Positions 44,301 to 51,649 of a DNA stretch of 64,000 nt are shown piece by piece. The stretch spans positions 372,001 to 436,000 of the forward strand of contig NZ_JABJQZ010000002.1 in NCBI RefSeq assembly GCF_013155335.1, given 5' to 3'. The notes under the pieces were generated by a model. The model was given only the letters and a program-made list of their open reading frames with translations. It was not told the origin of the DNA and made no database searches. The position numbers were made by a program, and so were the translations under genes. Within the stretch, counting starts at the first letter, position 1; the number at the start of each line of letters is the position of its first letter. Source of the DNA: Nocardioides sp. zg-1230 (GTDB lineage: Bacteria; Actinomycetota; Actinomycetes; Propionibacteriales; Nocardioidaceae).

Positions 44301-44559
44301 CGGGCGGTCCGTCGCCTCCGGTGGTGCCGAGCTGGTGCAGCTCGGCATCGACGACGACTCCGCCGTCGCCAAGGTGCAGCCCCAGCCGCCGCACACCGAG
44401 GCCGGGCCCGAGCGCGTCACCCTCCGCGCCGGCCTCGCCCGGGCAGCCGACCTCGTCCGCGACGAGACCTTTCCCGCCACGACCGGCCCCCACTGCCGCG
44501 ACTGCCCCTTCACGGCCATCTGCCCGGCCCGGGGCGCAGGGAGCGTGACCGTCCAGTGA
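41329..44559 (+). CDS. adnA: AdnA-like helicase-nuclease subunit
   Basis: 1076 residues. The UvrD-type motor has Walker A G-P-G-T-G-K-T-T, V-D-E-Y-Q-D-T-D, D-P-H-Q-S-I-Y-G-F-R-G, T-A-H-R-S-K-G-L-E-W-D and Y-V-A-C-T-R-A-R. The C-terminal RecB-like nuclease has V-V-D-F-K-S-A. Four cysteines (C in I-L-V-C-P-A-Q and C-R-D-C-P-F-T-A-I-C-P) frame the nuclease as an iron-sulfur staple. With the next gene it forms the actinobacterial AdnAB double-strand-break resection complex. GTG 41329 follows ATGGGG; an upstream GTG at 41320 is less well placed. Which subunit is A or B is assigned by order and size. Confidence 0.88.
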   Translation: MSTTPRYRLVAPDRSVVVPELDEHQQRVVDHEGGPLLVLAGPGTGKTTTLVEAIVDRIEQRGASPDAVLALTFSRKAAEQLRDRVTARVARTTAAASCSTFHSFAYALVRKYAPAELYEGAIRLLSAPEADVVLRELLRDNPESVVWPEPLRRAAGTRGFVREVQAVLARAREKGLDPSGLRALGIEHDLPELVAAGLFLEQYLTVLDNLGATDYSDLIRRAVIEAETHRDELRARWQHVFVDEYQDTDPGQVALLRALAGDGRDLTVVGDPHQSIYGFRGADVRGILDFPASFPTVTGAPAPVVVLQRTRRFGPRILLAAGRVAHRLTLTGSIDAAARDAFLSPEAVAGPQGDGRVEVVTYDTERAEAERLADLLRRAHLEDGIAWDRMAVLVRSGRTSIPPLRRALAAAGVPVEVASDDLPLVRDPAVVPLLDGLRAVVNLDNDDPDSPDFLDPGRVESLLLSPLGGLDASDLRALVRRLRTREKDVADPSVRRTSRELLRLAVVEPDFLDGLEGPDVQRAGALAELLRGGARMLAERAGVEDVLWHLWSGTAWPQRLRRQVDMGGASTRRAHRDLDAIVALFDLASRAVDQRDHVGVAAFFASVVAQQLPADTLAEQGVRGAAVRLLTAHRSKGLEWDLVVVAHVQQEGWPDLRRRTTLLGADRIGVDAAGHPDLVPPVTTRALLMEERRLFYVACTRARRRLVVSAVRSPDDDGEQPSRFLEELGVTVDHQDGRPPRPLSLGGLVAELRRTAADPGATPALREAAARRLAALAAEEVSGRQLVPAADPSTWWGTRSASRSVQPIRDPDRPVPISASMLESILVCPAQWFFEREAGGVSAVHQSANLGQVLHALAERVAVGDLPAEVEALMAEVEAVWDRLAFRTPWSRQRELARIRKAVARFVRWHLDNPREFLGAEQRFQSVVDVDGRPVLLTGFADRLEIDDDGRVVVVDFKSARSAPTGPSVAGNLQLALYQYAVDTGAVDESAGRSVASGGAELVQLGIDDDSAVAKVQPQPPHTEAGPERVTLRAGLARAADLVRDETFPATTGPHCRDCPFTAICPARGAGSVTVQ

Positions 44560-47500
44560 GCCAGCTCCCCGCACCGGTTCGCCTCGACTCGCCCGAGGAC
44601 CTCCGCGTCCTCATGGGCGCCAAGCACCCCGCCAGCGACGAGCAGTGGGCCGCGATCACCTCGCCCCTGCGGCCCACGGTCGTCGTCGCGGGCGCCGGCA
44701 GCGGCAAGACCACGCTGATGGCGCAGCGCGTCGTCTGGCTCGTGGCGACCGGCAAGGTCCGCCCCGAGGAGGTCCTCGGCCTCACCTTCACCACCAAGGC
44801 GGCGGCCGAGCTGCGCCAGCGGGTCACCGCCGCCCTCGGTGCTGCGGGCCTGCTCGACCGGTCCGTGGTCGCCGAGGGGGAGGACGTGCTCGAGCCGACG
44901 GTCGCGACCTACCACGCCTACGCCGCCAACCTGCTGACCGACCACGGGCTCCGCATCGGCCACGAGCCCGACACCCGCGTCGTCTCCGACGCGTCGCGCT
45001 ACCAGCTCGGAGCCCGGGTGATCGAACGGTTCACCGGCCACATCGAGCTGCTCACCGACCACCCCGCGACCGCCATCCAGAACCTCCTGGCCCTCGACGG
45101 CGCGATGAGCGAGCACCTCGTCGACCCCGACGACCTGCGCCGCGTCGACGAGGAGGCCAGGCGCGGGTTCGAGCGCGCCCTGGCGGAGGAACAGGCCGGC
45201 AAGGCCCGCAAGACCTACCTCGAGCCGCCCGCCAAGGCCATCAACGCCATCGACCGGCGTGCCGAGCTGCTGCAGCTCGTCACCGGCTACCGCCGGCTCA
45301 AGGCCGACCTCGGGCTGATGGACTTCGGCGACCAGATCGCCCTCGCCGCCCGCCTGGTCGAGGAGCAGCCCGAGGTGGGCGAGCTCGAGCGGGCGCGCTT
45401 CAAGGTCGTCCTGCTGGACGAGTACCAGGACACCTCGGTCGCCCAGGCCACGATGCTCGCCCGGCTGTTCTCCGGGCCCGACCCCGACCACGGGCTCGGC
45501 CACCCGGTCATGGCGGTGGGCGACCCCAACCAGGCGATCTACGGCTGGCGCGGCGCGTCGGTGTCCAACATCCTCAACTTCGCCGACACCTTCCCCGCAG
45601 CCGACGGCGAGCCGGCGCGACTGCCGCTGACGGTCAACCGGCGCTCCGACCGCCGCATCCTCGACGTCGCCAACCGGCTCGCCGAGCCGCTGCTCGCCGC
45701 CTACGGCGACAAGGTCGCGCGGCTGCGGGCGGCCGACGGAGCCGCGGAGGGGCACGTCGAGGCCCACGTGTTCGAGCGCGCGGCCGACGAGCTCGCGTGG
45801 CTCGCGACCGAGGTGCAGCGGGTCCACGACGCCGGCACCACCTGGGCCGAGATCGGCGTCCTCAGCCGCGACAACGCGCAGGGCGAGGAGGTCTACGACG
45901 CCCTCACCGCCGCCGGGATCCCGGTCGAGATCGTGGGACTGTCCGGCCTGATCCGGCTGCCCGAGGTCGCGGAAGTGGTCGCGACGCTGACGCTCATGCA
46001 CGACGTCACGGCCAACTCCTCGATGCTCACCCTGCTGACCGGGCCACGGTGGGCGATCGGCCCGCGCGACCTGCGCCTGCTGGCCGAGCGCGCTGCGGAG
46101 ATCGCCGGCGTGCGCGGGCGCAAGGAGGCCGCGTCGATCGCCGACCAGCTGCTGCAGATCGCCGACGGCATCGACTCCTCCGAGCTCCCGGCCCTCAGCG
46201 ACGCCGTGGAGTCCCCGGGGGAGGCCGCCTACTCGGCGGAGGCGCTCGACCGCTTCGGGCTGCTGGCGGCCGAGCTGCGTCGCCTGCGCGCCCACGTCGG
46301 CGACCCGCTCCTCGACGTCGTACGCCGCATCATCGACACGACCGGCGTCGACGTCGAGCTCGCCTCCGCGACGTCACAGGCCGCCGCCGCCCGCCGCGAC
46401 AACCTCGACCTGTTCGTCAAGGCGGTCGCGGAGTTCCAGTCCGTCGACGGTGACGTGACCCTGCCGGCGCTGCTGGCCTACCTGACCGCGGAGGACGACC
46501 AGGGCAACGGCCTCGACGTCGCCACCCCGACCGCCGCCGACTCGGTCAAGCTCCTGACGGTCCACCGGGCGAAGGGCCTCGAGTGGTCGTCGGTGTTCTG
46601 CGTCGGCGTGGGGGAGACCCGCTTCCCGAGCAACCGCTCGCGCACGCTGTGGACCTCGTCGCCGGCTGTGCTCCCGGCCCCGCTGCGCGGTGACCGGGCC
46701 GACCAGCCCCAGCTCGCGGGCCACGACAAGCTCGCGCTCGACGCCTACCGCGCGGCGACCAAGGCCCACGACGCGGAGGAGGAGCTCCGGCTCGGCTACG
46801 TCGCCTACACCCGCGCCGCCCACCACCTGTCGGTGACGTCCTACGTCTGGGGGCAGCGCGCGACGCCGTTCGGGCCGTCGGACTACCAGCGGGTGGTGCG
46901 CGACCAGCTCGAGGAGTGGGGCCAGCCCGTCGAGCGGTGGCTCGAGAAGCCGCCGCCGAAGTCGCCCAACCCCAACGACGACGTCGACACCTCGCGCCCG
47001 TGGCCGGTGCCCGGCACCGGCGAGGAGACCCGGCGGCGGCTGGCCGCTGCCGAGCTCGTACGCTCCGTCGACCCCACCGCCCCTGACGAGGGCCTCGACA
47101 TGGTCGAGGCCGCCCGGGTCGCCGAGTGGGACGACGACCTGGCCCAGCTGCTCGTGGAGGCTCGCGCCGAGCGGGCCACGACCGTCGACCTCGCGCTTCC
47201 CGACAGCCTGTCCGTCACCGCGCTGGCCCGGCTGCGCGAGGACCCCGAGGCGTTCGCCCGCGACCTCGCCCGACCCATGCCGCGCCCGCCGGCGCCTGCG
47301 GCCCGCTTCGGCACCGCGTTCCACGCCTGGATCGAGCACCGGTTCGGCCAGCAGGCGCTCATCGAGCCCGACGAGCTGCCCGGCCGCGCCGACGCGGGCA
47401 TCGACGACGAGGCCGACCTCGGCGAGATCGTGAAGCGCTTCGAGGACGGACCCTTCGGCGACCGGGCGCCCCACGCCGTCGAGGCCCCCTTCGCCCTCGT

Positions 47501-47774
47501 CCTCGGTGGCCAGGTGGTCCGCGGCCGGATCGACGCCGTCTACGCCGAGTCGTCCGAGTCCGGCGACGGCTACCTCGTCATCGACTGGAAGACCAGCCGC
47601 CACGAGACCGCCGACCCGCTCCAGCTCGCGCTCTACCGCCTCGCCTGGTCCGAGCTCACCGGCACGCCCCTCGAGCGGGTCCGCGCGGCGTTCCACTACG
47701 TCCGCTCCGGGCGCACCGTCGAGCCGGCAGACCTTCCCGGCCGCGCCGAGCTGGAGGGGCTGCTCGACCTCTGA
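44556..47774 (+). CDS. adnB: AdnB-like helicase-nuclease subunit
   Basis: 1072 residues with a complete UvrD-like motor: A-G-A-G-S-G-K-T-T, L-L-D-E-Y-Q-D-T-S, D-P-N-Q-A-I-Y-G-W-R-G, V-H-R-A-K-G-L-E-W-S and Y-V-A-Y-T-R-A-A. A C-terminal nuclease has V-I-D-W-K-T-S-R. I see no iron-sulfur cysteine set here, unlike the partner. The GTG overlaps the adnA stop (GTGA), giving coupled synthesis. Both motors and nucleases look catalytically intact. It is convergent with deoD; a nested hairpin lies between. Confidence 0.88.
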   Translation: MSQLPAPVRLDSPEDLRVLMGAKHPASDEQWAAITSPLRPTVVVAGAGSGKTTLMAQRVVWLVATGKVRPEEVLGLTFTTKAAAELRQRVTAALGAAGLLDRSVVAEGEDVLEPTVATYHAYAANLLTDHGLRIGHEPDTRVVSDASRYQLGARVIERFTGHIELLTDHPATAIQNLLALDGAMSEHLVDPDDLRRVDEEARRGFERALAEEQAGKARKTYLEPPAKAINAIDRRAELLQLVTGYRRLKADLGLMDFGDQIALAARLVEEQPEVGELERARFKVVLLDEYQDTSVAQATMLARLFSGPDPDHGLGHPVMAVGDPNQAIYGWRGASVSNILNFADTFPAADGEPARLPLTVNRRSDRRILDVANRLAEPLLAAYGDKVARLRAADGAAEGHVEAHVFERAADELAWLATEVQRVHDAGTTWAEIGVLSRDNAQGEEVYDALTAAGIPVEIVGLSGLIRLPEVAEVVATLTLMHDVTANSSMLTLLTGPRWAIGPRDLRLLAERAAEIAGVRGRKEAASIADQLLQIADGIDSSELPALSDAVESPGEAAYSAEALDRFGLLAAELRRLRAHVGDPLLDVVRRIIDTTGVDVELASATSQAAAARRDNLDLFVKAVAEFQSVDGDVTLPALLAYLTAEDDQGNGLDVATPTAADSVKLLTVHRAKGLEWSSVFCVGVGETRFPSNRSRTLWTSSPAVLPAPLRGDRADQPQLAGHDKLALDAYRAATKAHDAEEELRLGYVAYTRAAHHLSVTSYVWGQRATPFGPSDYQRVVRDQLEEWGQPVERWLEKPPPKSPNPNDDVDTSRPWPVPGTGEETRRRLAAAELVRSVDPTAPDEGLDMVEAARVAEWDDDLAQLLVEARAERATTVDLALPDSLSVTALARLREDPEAFARDLARPMPRPPAPAARFGTAFHAWIEHRFGQQALIEPDELPGRADAGIDDEADLGEIVKRFEDGPFGDRAPHAVEAPFALVLGGQVVRGRIDAVYAESSESGDGYLVIDWKTSRHETADPLQLALYRLAWSELTGTPLERVRAAFHYVRSGRTVEPADLPGRAELEGLLDL

Positions 47775-47800
47775 CCGCTCCGAGCGGTGGCCCACCCACC

Positions 47801-47873
47801 TTCCGGGCGCGCGAAGTGTGGGTGGACCACCGCCCACCGGGCGGTGGGTGAGACACCTTTTCGACGCCCGGAA
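47801..47873. repeat. Nested inverted repeats between adnB and deoD
   Basis: TTCCGGGCG (47801-47809) pairs with CGCCCGGAA (47865-47873). Inside it CCACCGCCC (47827-47835) pairs with GGGCGGTGG (47839-47847) around a three-base loop. The cruciform-like element lies 26 bases past the adnB stop and 60 before the end of deoD, suitable for a bidirectional terminator, and may be a REP-type element. Confidence 0.6.
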
Positions 47874-47933
47874 CCTGCGTCACTCCACCGCCCAGCGAGG
47901 CGGCGGACTGCCACCGCGCGGGCGTACGTCGGC

Positions 47934-48644
47934 TCAGCGGAGGGCAGCGGTGAGCGCGATCTCGACCATCTCGCCGAAGGTCTGCTCGCGCTCCTGGGAC
48001 GTGGTCTCCTCGCCGGTGACGATGTGGTCGGAGACGGTGCAGATCGCGAGCGCCTTGCGGCGGTGCTTCGCGGCGAGGGTGTAGAGCGCGCTGGCCTCCA
48101 TCTCGACACCGAGCACGCCGTACTTCACCATCTCGCCCAGCAGCTCGGGGCGGGAGGGGTAGAAGGAGTCGCTGGAGAAGAGGAGGCCGACGTGGAAGGG
48201 CGACCCGCCGTCGCGAGCCTCGGCAGCCTCGACCGCACCGCGCAGCAGCCCGAAGTCGGCCACCGGGGCGTAGTCGATGCCGTGGAAGGTGATCCGGTTC
48301 ATCGAGGAGTCGGTGCAGGCACCCGAGGCGATGATCACGTCGCGGATCCCGACGTCGTCGGTGACCGCGCCGCAGGAGCCGACGCGGATGATCGACTCGA
48401 CGTCGTAGTGGGTGAACAGCTCGTTGACGTAGATCGCCATCGACGGCTGGCCCATCCCGGACCCCTGGACGGACACCGGGTGGCCGTTCCAGGTGCCGGT
48501 GAAGCCGTACATCCCGCGCACGTCGCTGTAGCAGCGCGCGTCGTCGAGGAACGTCTCGGCGATCCACCGCGCCCGCAGCGGGTCGCCGGGCAGCAGGACG
48601 GTGGGGGCGATGTCGCCGGGCTGGGCGCCGATGTGGGTGCTCAC
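47934..48644 (-). CDS. deoD: Purine-nucleoside phosphorylase, DeoD type
   Basis: 236 residues of the hexameric nucleoside phosphorylase family: L-L-P-G-D-P-L-R-A, G-S-G-M-G-Q-P-S, R-V-G-S-C-G-A, and the ribose-binding G-V-E-M-E-A-S-A-L-Y. The catalytic Asp is in V-S-D-H. It cleaves purine (deoxy)nucleosides with phosphate to the base and ribose-1-phosphate. It could feed purines to salvage or degradation, but its position by adnAB suggests a core salvage gene. GTG start at 48644. Confidence 0.95.
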   Translation of the reverse strand: MSTHIGAQPGDIAPTVLLPGDPLRARWIAETFLDDARCYSDVRGMYGFTGTWNGHPVSVQGSGMGQPSMAIYVNELFTHYDVESIIRVGSCGAVTDDVGIRDVIIASGACTDSSMNRITFHGIDYAPVADFGLLRGAVEAAEARDGGSPFHVGLLFSSDSFYPSRPELLGEMVKYGVLGVEMEASALYTLAAKHRRKALAICTVSDHIVTGEETTSQEREQTFGEMVEIALTAALR

Positions 48645-48671
48645 GGCGCCCAGCCTAGGGACACGGAGCGG

Positions 48672-49817
48672 TCAGCCTGCGTTGGCCACGACCTCGTTGG
48701 GCGTGTGCGGCAGGTCGAGCGCCTTCGTCACGCGCGCGCGGTCGAGGTCCACGACGTGCACGCGGTCGCGACGCGGGTCGGTGACGTACGCCGTGGAGCC
48801 GACGACGTGGAGCGCCGGACGGGGCTGCTGCCAGTCGAGCGGCTCGCGCCACCGGTCGACGACCTCGATCGTGTCGACGCGCTCACCGGTGCCGGGGTCG
48901 AGGACGTGGATCGCGCCGTCGGTCCCGAGGACGAGCGCCTCGCCCTCCGGGCCGCGCCCGAGCGAGCGGAAGCTGTAGCTGGTGCCGAGGTCGACCAGGC
49001 GCAGCGAGGCGTTGCGGGTGTCGATGAGGGAGACCCGGGTCGGCCGCTCGAGCTCGGCGTCGGGGTCGGTCTTGTAGTCGCCGAGCAGCACGGGCGAGAC
49101 CTCGGAGCCCGCCTGGTTGCCGATCCGTCCGTAGGCGTCGGGGCTGCTGACCTTCGTGATGTCGCGCCCGTCGACGACGACCGCACCGTCCTCGCAGCCG
49201 AAGACTGCGGCGTCCTCGGCGAAGGCCTCGCCGTGCACGCCGGGGCACTCGTCGGTCTCGGCGAGCACCGCTCCGGAGGGGCTCATGAGGCGTACGCCGG
49301 AGCGCGACTCCTCGTCACCGACCGTCATCAACAGGTTGCGGTCGACGAGCCGCACGGCCACGCCGTGATGCGCCTCGTCGGTCGCCTGCGTGGTGACCTC
49401 CGGCGAGCCGACGGCCAGGTCATCGGGGTCCAGCACGGTGATGGTGCCGGTGCCGTCGTCGAAGAGCGTGGTGATGCCGTTGTGCGCCACGACGTGCCCG
49501 GCCTCCGCGGCCTCGAGGAGCACGCCGCCGGCGGGGGAGACGCGGACGAAGCCCTCCATCGGCTCGTCGGCGACCACCTCCCCGCTGGTCACGTCGACGA
49601 CCATCACGCCCCCGTCGTGGGTGACGGCGAGGCGCGGGGTGGCGGAGGCGACCTCGGTCCCCGCCGACTCGGCGGTGTCGGCGGTGTCGGCGGTGCCGCC
49701 GGAGCCGGCGGCATCTGGTTCGTCGGACGAGGAACGGGTGTCGGTGGCGGTGCCGCAGGACGAGGCCCCCAGCACGACGAGGGTGGCGAGCAGGACGCGG
49801 AGACGTGGAGTTTTCAT
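48672..49817 (-). CDS. AztD-like zinc metallochaperone, exported beta-propeller
   Basis: 381 residues from ATG 49817: a lipoprotein-like signal (L-V-V-L-G-A-S-S-C, Cys21), a low-complexity T-A-D-T-A-D-T-A linker, then a beta-propeller with H-G-E-A-F-A-E-D-A, A-V-F-G-C-E-D-G and F-R-S-L-G-R-G-P-E-G. This matches AztD proteins that hand zinc to the AztC binding protein. No zinc ABC transporter is in the window. Two Zur-type palindromes, one overlapping the start codon, support a zinc-limitation role. A further in-frame ATG 15 bases upstream lies within the palindrome and is less likely. Confidence 0.75.
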   Translation of the reverse strand: MKTPRLRVLLATLVVLGASSCGTATDTRSSSDEPDAAGSGGTADTADTAESAGTEVASATPRLAVTHDGGVMVVDVTSGEVVADEPMEGFVRVSPAGGVLLEAAEAGHVVAHNGITTLFDDGTGTITVLDPDDLAVGSPEVTTQATDEAHHGVAVRLVDRNLLMTVGDEESRSGVRLMSPSGAVLAETDECPGVHGEAFAEDAAVFGCEDGAVVVDGRDITKVSSPDAYGRIGNQAGSEVSPVLLGDYKTDPDAELERPTRVSLIDTRNASLRLVDLGTSYSFRSLGRGPEGEALVLGTDGAIHVLDPGTGERVDTIEVVDRWREPLDWQQPRPALHVVGSTAYVTDPRRDRVHVVDLDRARVTKALDLPHTPNEVVANAG

Positions 49818-49831
49818 GAGAATCATTCTCA
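49817..49831. promoter_or_regulatory. Zur-type box overlapping the aztD-like start
   Basis: TGAGAATCATTCTCA is a perfect 7-1-7 palindrome of the kind bound by zinc-responsive Fur-family repressors. Its last base coincides with the A of the minus-strand ATG, leaving no room for a normal leader. The transcript is therefore probably leaderless, and repressor binding would cover the start site. Confidence 0.7.
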
Positions 49832-49838
49832 TCGCACT

Positions 49839-49853
49839 TGAGAATGATTGTCA
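49839..49853. promoter_or_regulatory. Second Zur-type box between aztD-like gene and nudC
   Basis: TGAGAATGATTGTCA is a 7-1-7 palindrome with one mismatch, 22 bp (two helical turns) from the first box. It ends 26 bases before the nudC GTG, so nudC may also respond to zinc. Confidence 0.65.
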
Positions 49854-49879
49854 AAGAGGTACGGCGCTAGCCTGACGCG

Positions 49880-50803
49880 GTGAGCCCCGAACGCCTCCTG
49901 CCGCACGTCGCCCTGTCCCTGCACGCGCACAACCGGATGGGCCTGCGGCGCACCGACGAGGTCTGGCTCGCCGAGCAGATGTCCGACCCGGCGACGCGCG
50001 TCCTGGTCGTGGCGGGGAACCGGCTGCGCCCGGTCGACGGCGCCGTGCAGTGGGTCGGCCCCGGCGAGGCTCCGGACGGAACCCTCGTGCTGCTGGGGGA
50101 CAGCGACGGCGTGGTCCACGTGGCCGTCCTCGTCCCTCCGGGCGATGCCCCGGGCGAGCCGGACGAGTGGGTGCCGCTGCGCTCGGTCCTGACGCTCCTC
50201 GCCGACGGCACGCCCCAGCAGGCGCCGCTCGTGATGCACGCCATCGGCCTGGCCGAGTGGCACCACGCCACCAGGTTCTGCCCCCGGTGCGGCGGCACGC
50301 TGGCCAGTCGCGCCGCCGGTCACGAGCTGCGCTGCACGCAGTGCGACCGCGCCCAGTTCCCGCGCACCGACCCGGCCGTGATCATGGCGATCACGCACGG
50401 CGAGGGTGACGACGAGGCGATCCTGCTCGGTCGCAACAGCGCGTGGCCCGCCGGCCGCTGGTCCACCCTCGCCGGCTTCTGCGAGCCGGGCGAGACCCTC
50501 GAGGACGCCGTACGCCGTGAGGTGCACGAGGAGGTCGCCGTCCGGGTCGGCGAGGTCACCTACTTCGGCAGCCAGCCCTGGCCGCTCCCGGCCAGCCTGA
50601 TGCTGGGGTTCACCGGGCGGGCGTTGACGACCGACATCGACGTCGACGGGGCGGAGATCGAGGAGGCGCGTTGGTGGACGCGCACGGACTTCGACGCCGC
50701 CGGCCGTTCCGGAGAGCTCGTCGTGCCCCGCGGCATCTCGATCTCGTCCTCGCTCATCGAGAGCTGGTTCGGGCGCCCGCTCGACGGCCCCGGCTGGGGC
50801 TGA
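49880..50803 (+). CDS. nudC: NAD(+) diphosphatase NudC
   Basis: 307 residues: N-terminal NudC domain, a four-cysteine zinc ribbon (F-C-P-R-C-G-G and R-C-T-Q-C-D), the Nudix box (G-F-C-E-P-G-E-T-L, R-R-E-V-H-E-E-V) and the NudC marker S-Q-P-W-P-L-P. It hydrolyses NADH/NAD to NMNH/NMN and AMP and can remove NAD caps from RNA. The GTG start is 62 bp from the divergent aztD-like gene. A zinc-containing enzyme next to Zur boxes is notable. Confidence 0.93.
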   Translation: MSPERLLPHVALSLHAHNRMGLRRTDEVWLAEQMSDPATRVLVVAGNRLRPVDGAVQWVGPGEAPDGTLVLLGDSDGVVHVAVLVPPGDAPGEPDEWVPLRSVLTLLADGTPQQAPLVMHAIGLAEWHHATRFCPRCGGTLASRAAGHELRCTQCDRAQFPRTDPAVIMAITHGEGDDEAILLGRNSAWPAGRWSTLAGFCEPGETLEDAVRREVHEEVAVRVGEVTYFGSQPWPLPASLMLGFTGRALTTDIDVDGAEIEEARWWTRTDFDAAGRSGELVVPRGISISSSLIESWFGRPLDGPGWG

Positions 50804-50815
50804 GGTCGACGCCGG

Positions 50816-51268
50816 TCAGGCGCAGTTGTCGCAGATGCCCGTGGCGGGCAGCGCGAGGAAGCAGGTCGGGCACAGCTTGTCGACCCGGTCGCTGGCGGCG
50901 ACACGCGGGCGTGAGGTCGTCGCACGGGTGGTGGTCGTCCGCGGCGTACGAGGCGCGGTCGAGCGCGTGCCCGGCACCCGCTGGGGAGCCGGCGGCGAGT
51001 CGTCGCGGATGTCGAAGCCCAGCCGGACGAGGTGCTTGCTCGCGCCGGCCGAGCCGCCCGGGATGTCGGCGGGGGTGAGGGTGCGCCCGGTGGCCAGGCC
51101 GTGGGCGATGCCGGCGATGGCCGCGGCGTCGTACTCCTTGCCGTGGTGCAGGAGCACGTGCGTCGAGACGCCGCCGCGCACGAGCATGTAGTTCGCCCCA
51201 CCCGCCGCGTCCCAGGTCTCCATCGCGGTCAGGACGTGGTCGCGGTCGATCGAGTTCAGCAGTGACAC
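50816..51268 (-). CDS. Hypothetical protein with ScoMcrA-like N-domain and C-terminal zinc ribbon
   Basis: 150 residues. The first 90 (I-D-R-D-H-V-L-T-A-M-E-T-W-D, H-H-G-K-E-Y-D-A-A-A-I-A) resemble the small head domain fused to some McrA-type restriction enzymes. A Thr/Arg-rich linker leads to C-P-T-C-F and C-D-N-C, a compact zinc ribbon. No nuclease domain is present, so DNA or RNA binding is possible but unproven. The GTG at 51268 starts V-S-L-L-N-S-I. Downstream of mrx1 on the same strand. Confidence 0.6.
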   Translation of the reverse strand: MSLLNSIDRDHVLTAMETWDAAGGANYMLVRGGVSTHVLLHHGKEYDAAAIAGIAHGLATGRTLTPADIPGGSAGASKHLVRLGFDIRDDSPPAPQRVPGTRSTAPRTPRTTTTRATTSRPRVAASDRVDKLCPTCFLALPATGICDNCA

Positions 51269-51311
51269 GACGTCAGGCTAACCCCGACGCGGACCGGGCT
51301 CCACGCCAGCA

Positions 51312-51554
51312 TCACGAGAGCGCGGCCAGCTTCTCCTTGACCTGCCCCACCGACGGGTTCGTCAGCGTGCTGCCGTCGGAGAAGAGGAGGGTCGGCACGG
51401 TCTGGTTGCCACCGTTGGCCTGCTCGACGGTGAACGCGGCGTCTGGCTCCTGCTCGATGTCGACGATCGAGAACTCGATGCCCTCGCGGTCGAGCTGGCT
51501 CTTGAGACGGTGGCAGTAGCCGCACCACGGGGTGCTGAACATCGTGAAGGTCAT
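51312..51554 (-). CDS. mrx1: Mycoredoxin (glutaredoxin-like)
   Basis: 80 residues, the usual mycoredoxin-1 length, with the thioredoxin-fold active site W-C-G-Y-C-H (C11 and C14), cis-Pro in T-V-P-T-L-L and the G-S-T-L-T-N-P segment. It reduces mycothiol-mixed disulfides in actinobacteria. Divergent from uvrD2, as in many actinobacterial genomes. Confidence 0.93.
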   Translation of the reverse strand: MTFTMFSTPWCGYCHRLKSQLDREGIEFSIVDIEQEPDAAFTVEQANGGNQTVPTLLFSDGSTLTNPSVGQVKEKLAALS

Positions 51555-51649
51555 GGGTGGGAGTGTCCCCTCCGGCGTCTAGGGTTCAACGGCGAGGGTG
51601 GTCGACACCCTCCACCGATCCCAACCACGACGTCGCAGGAGTTGTTCCG

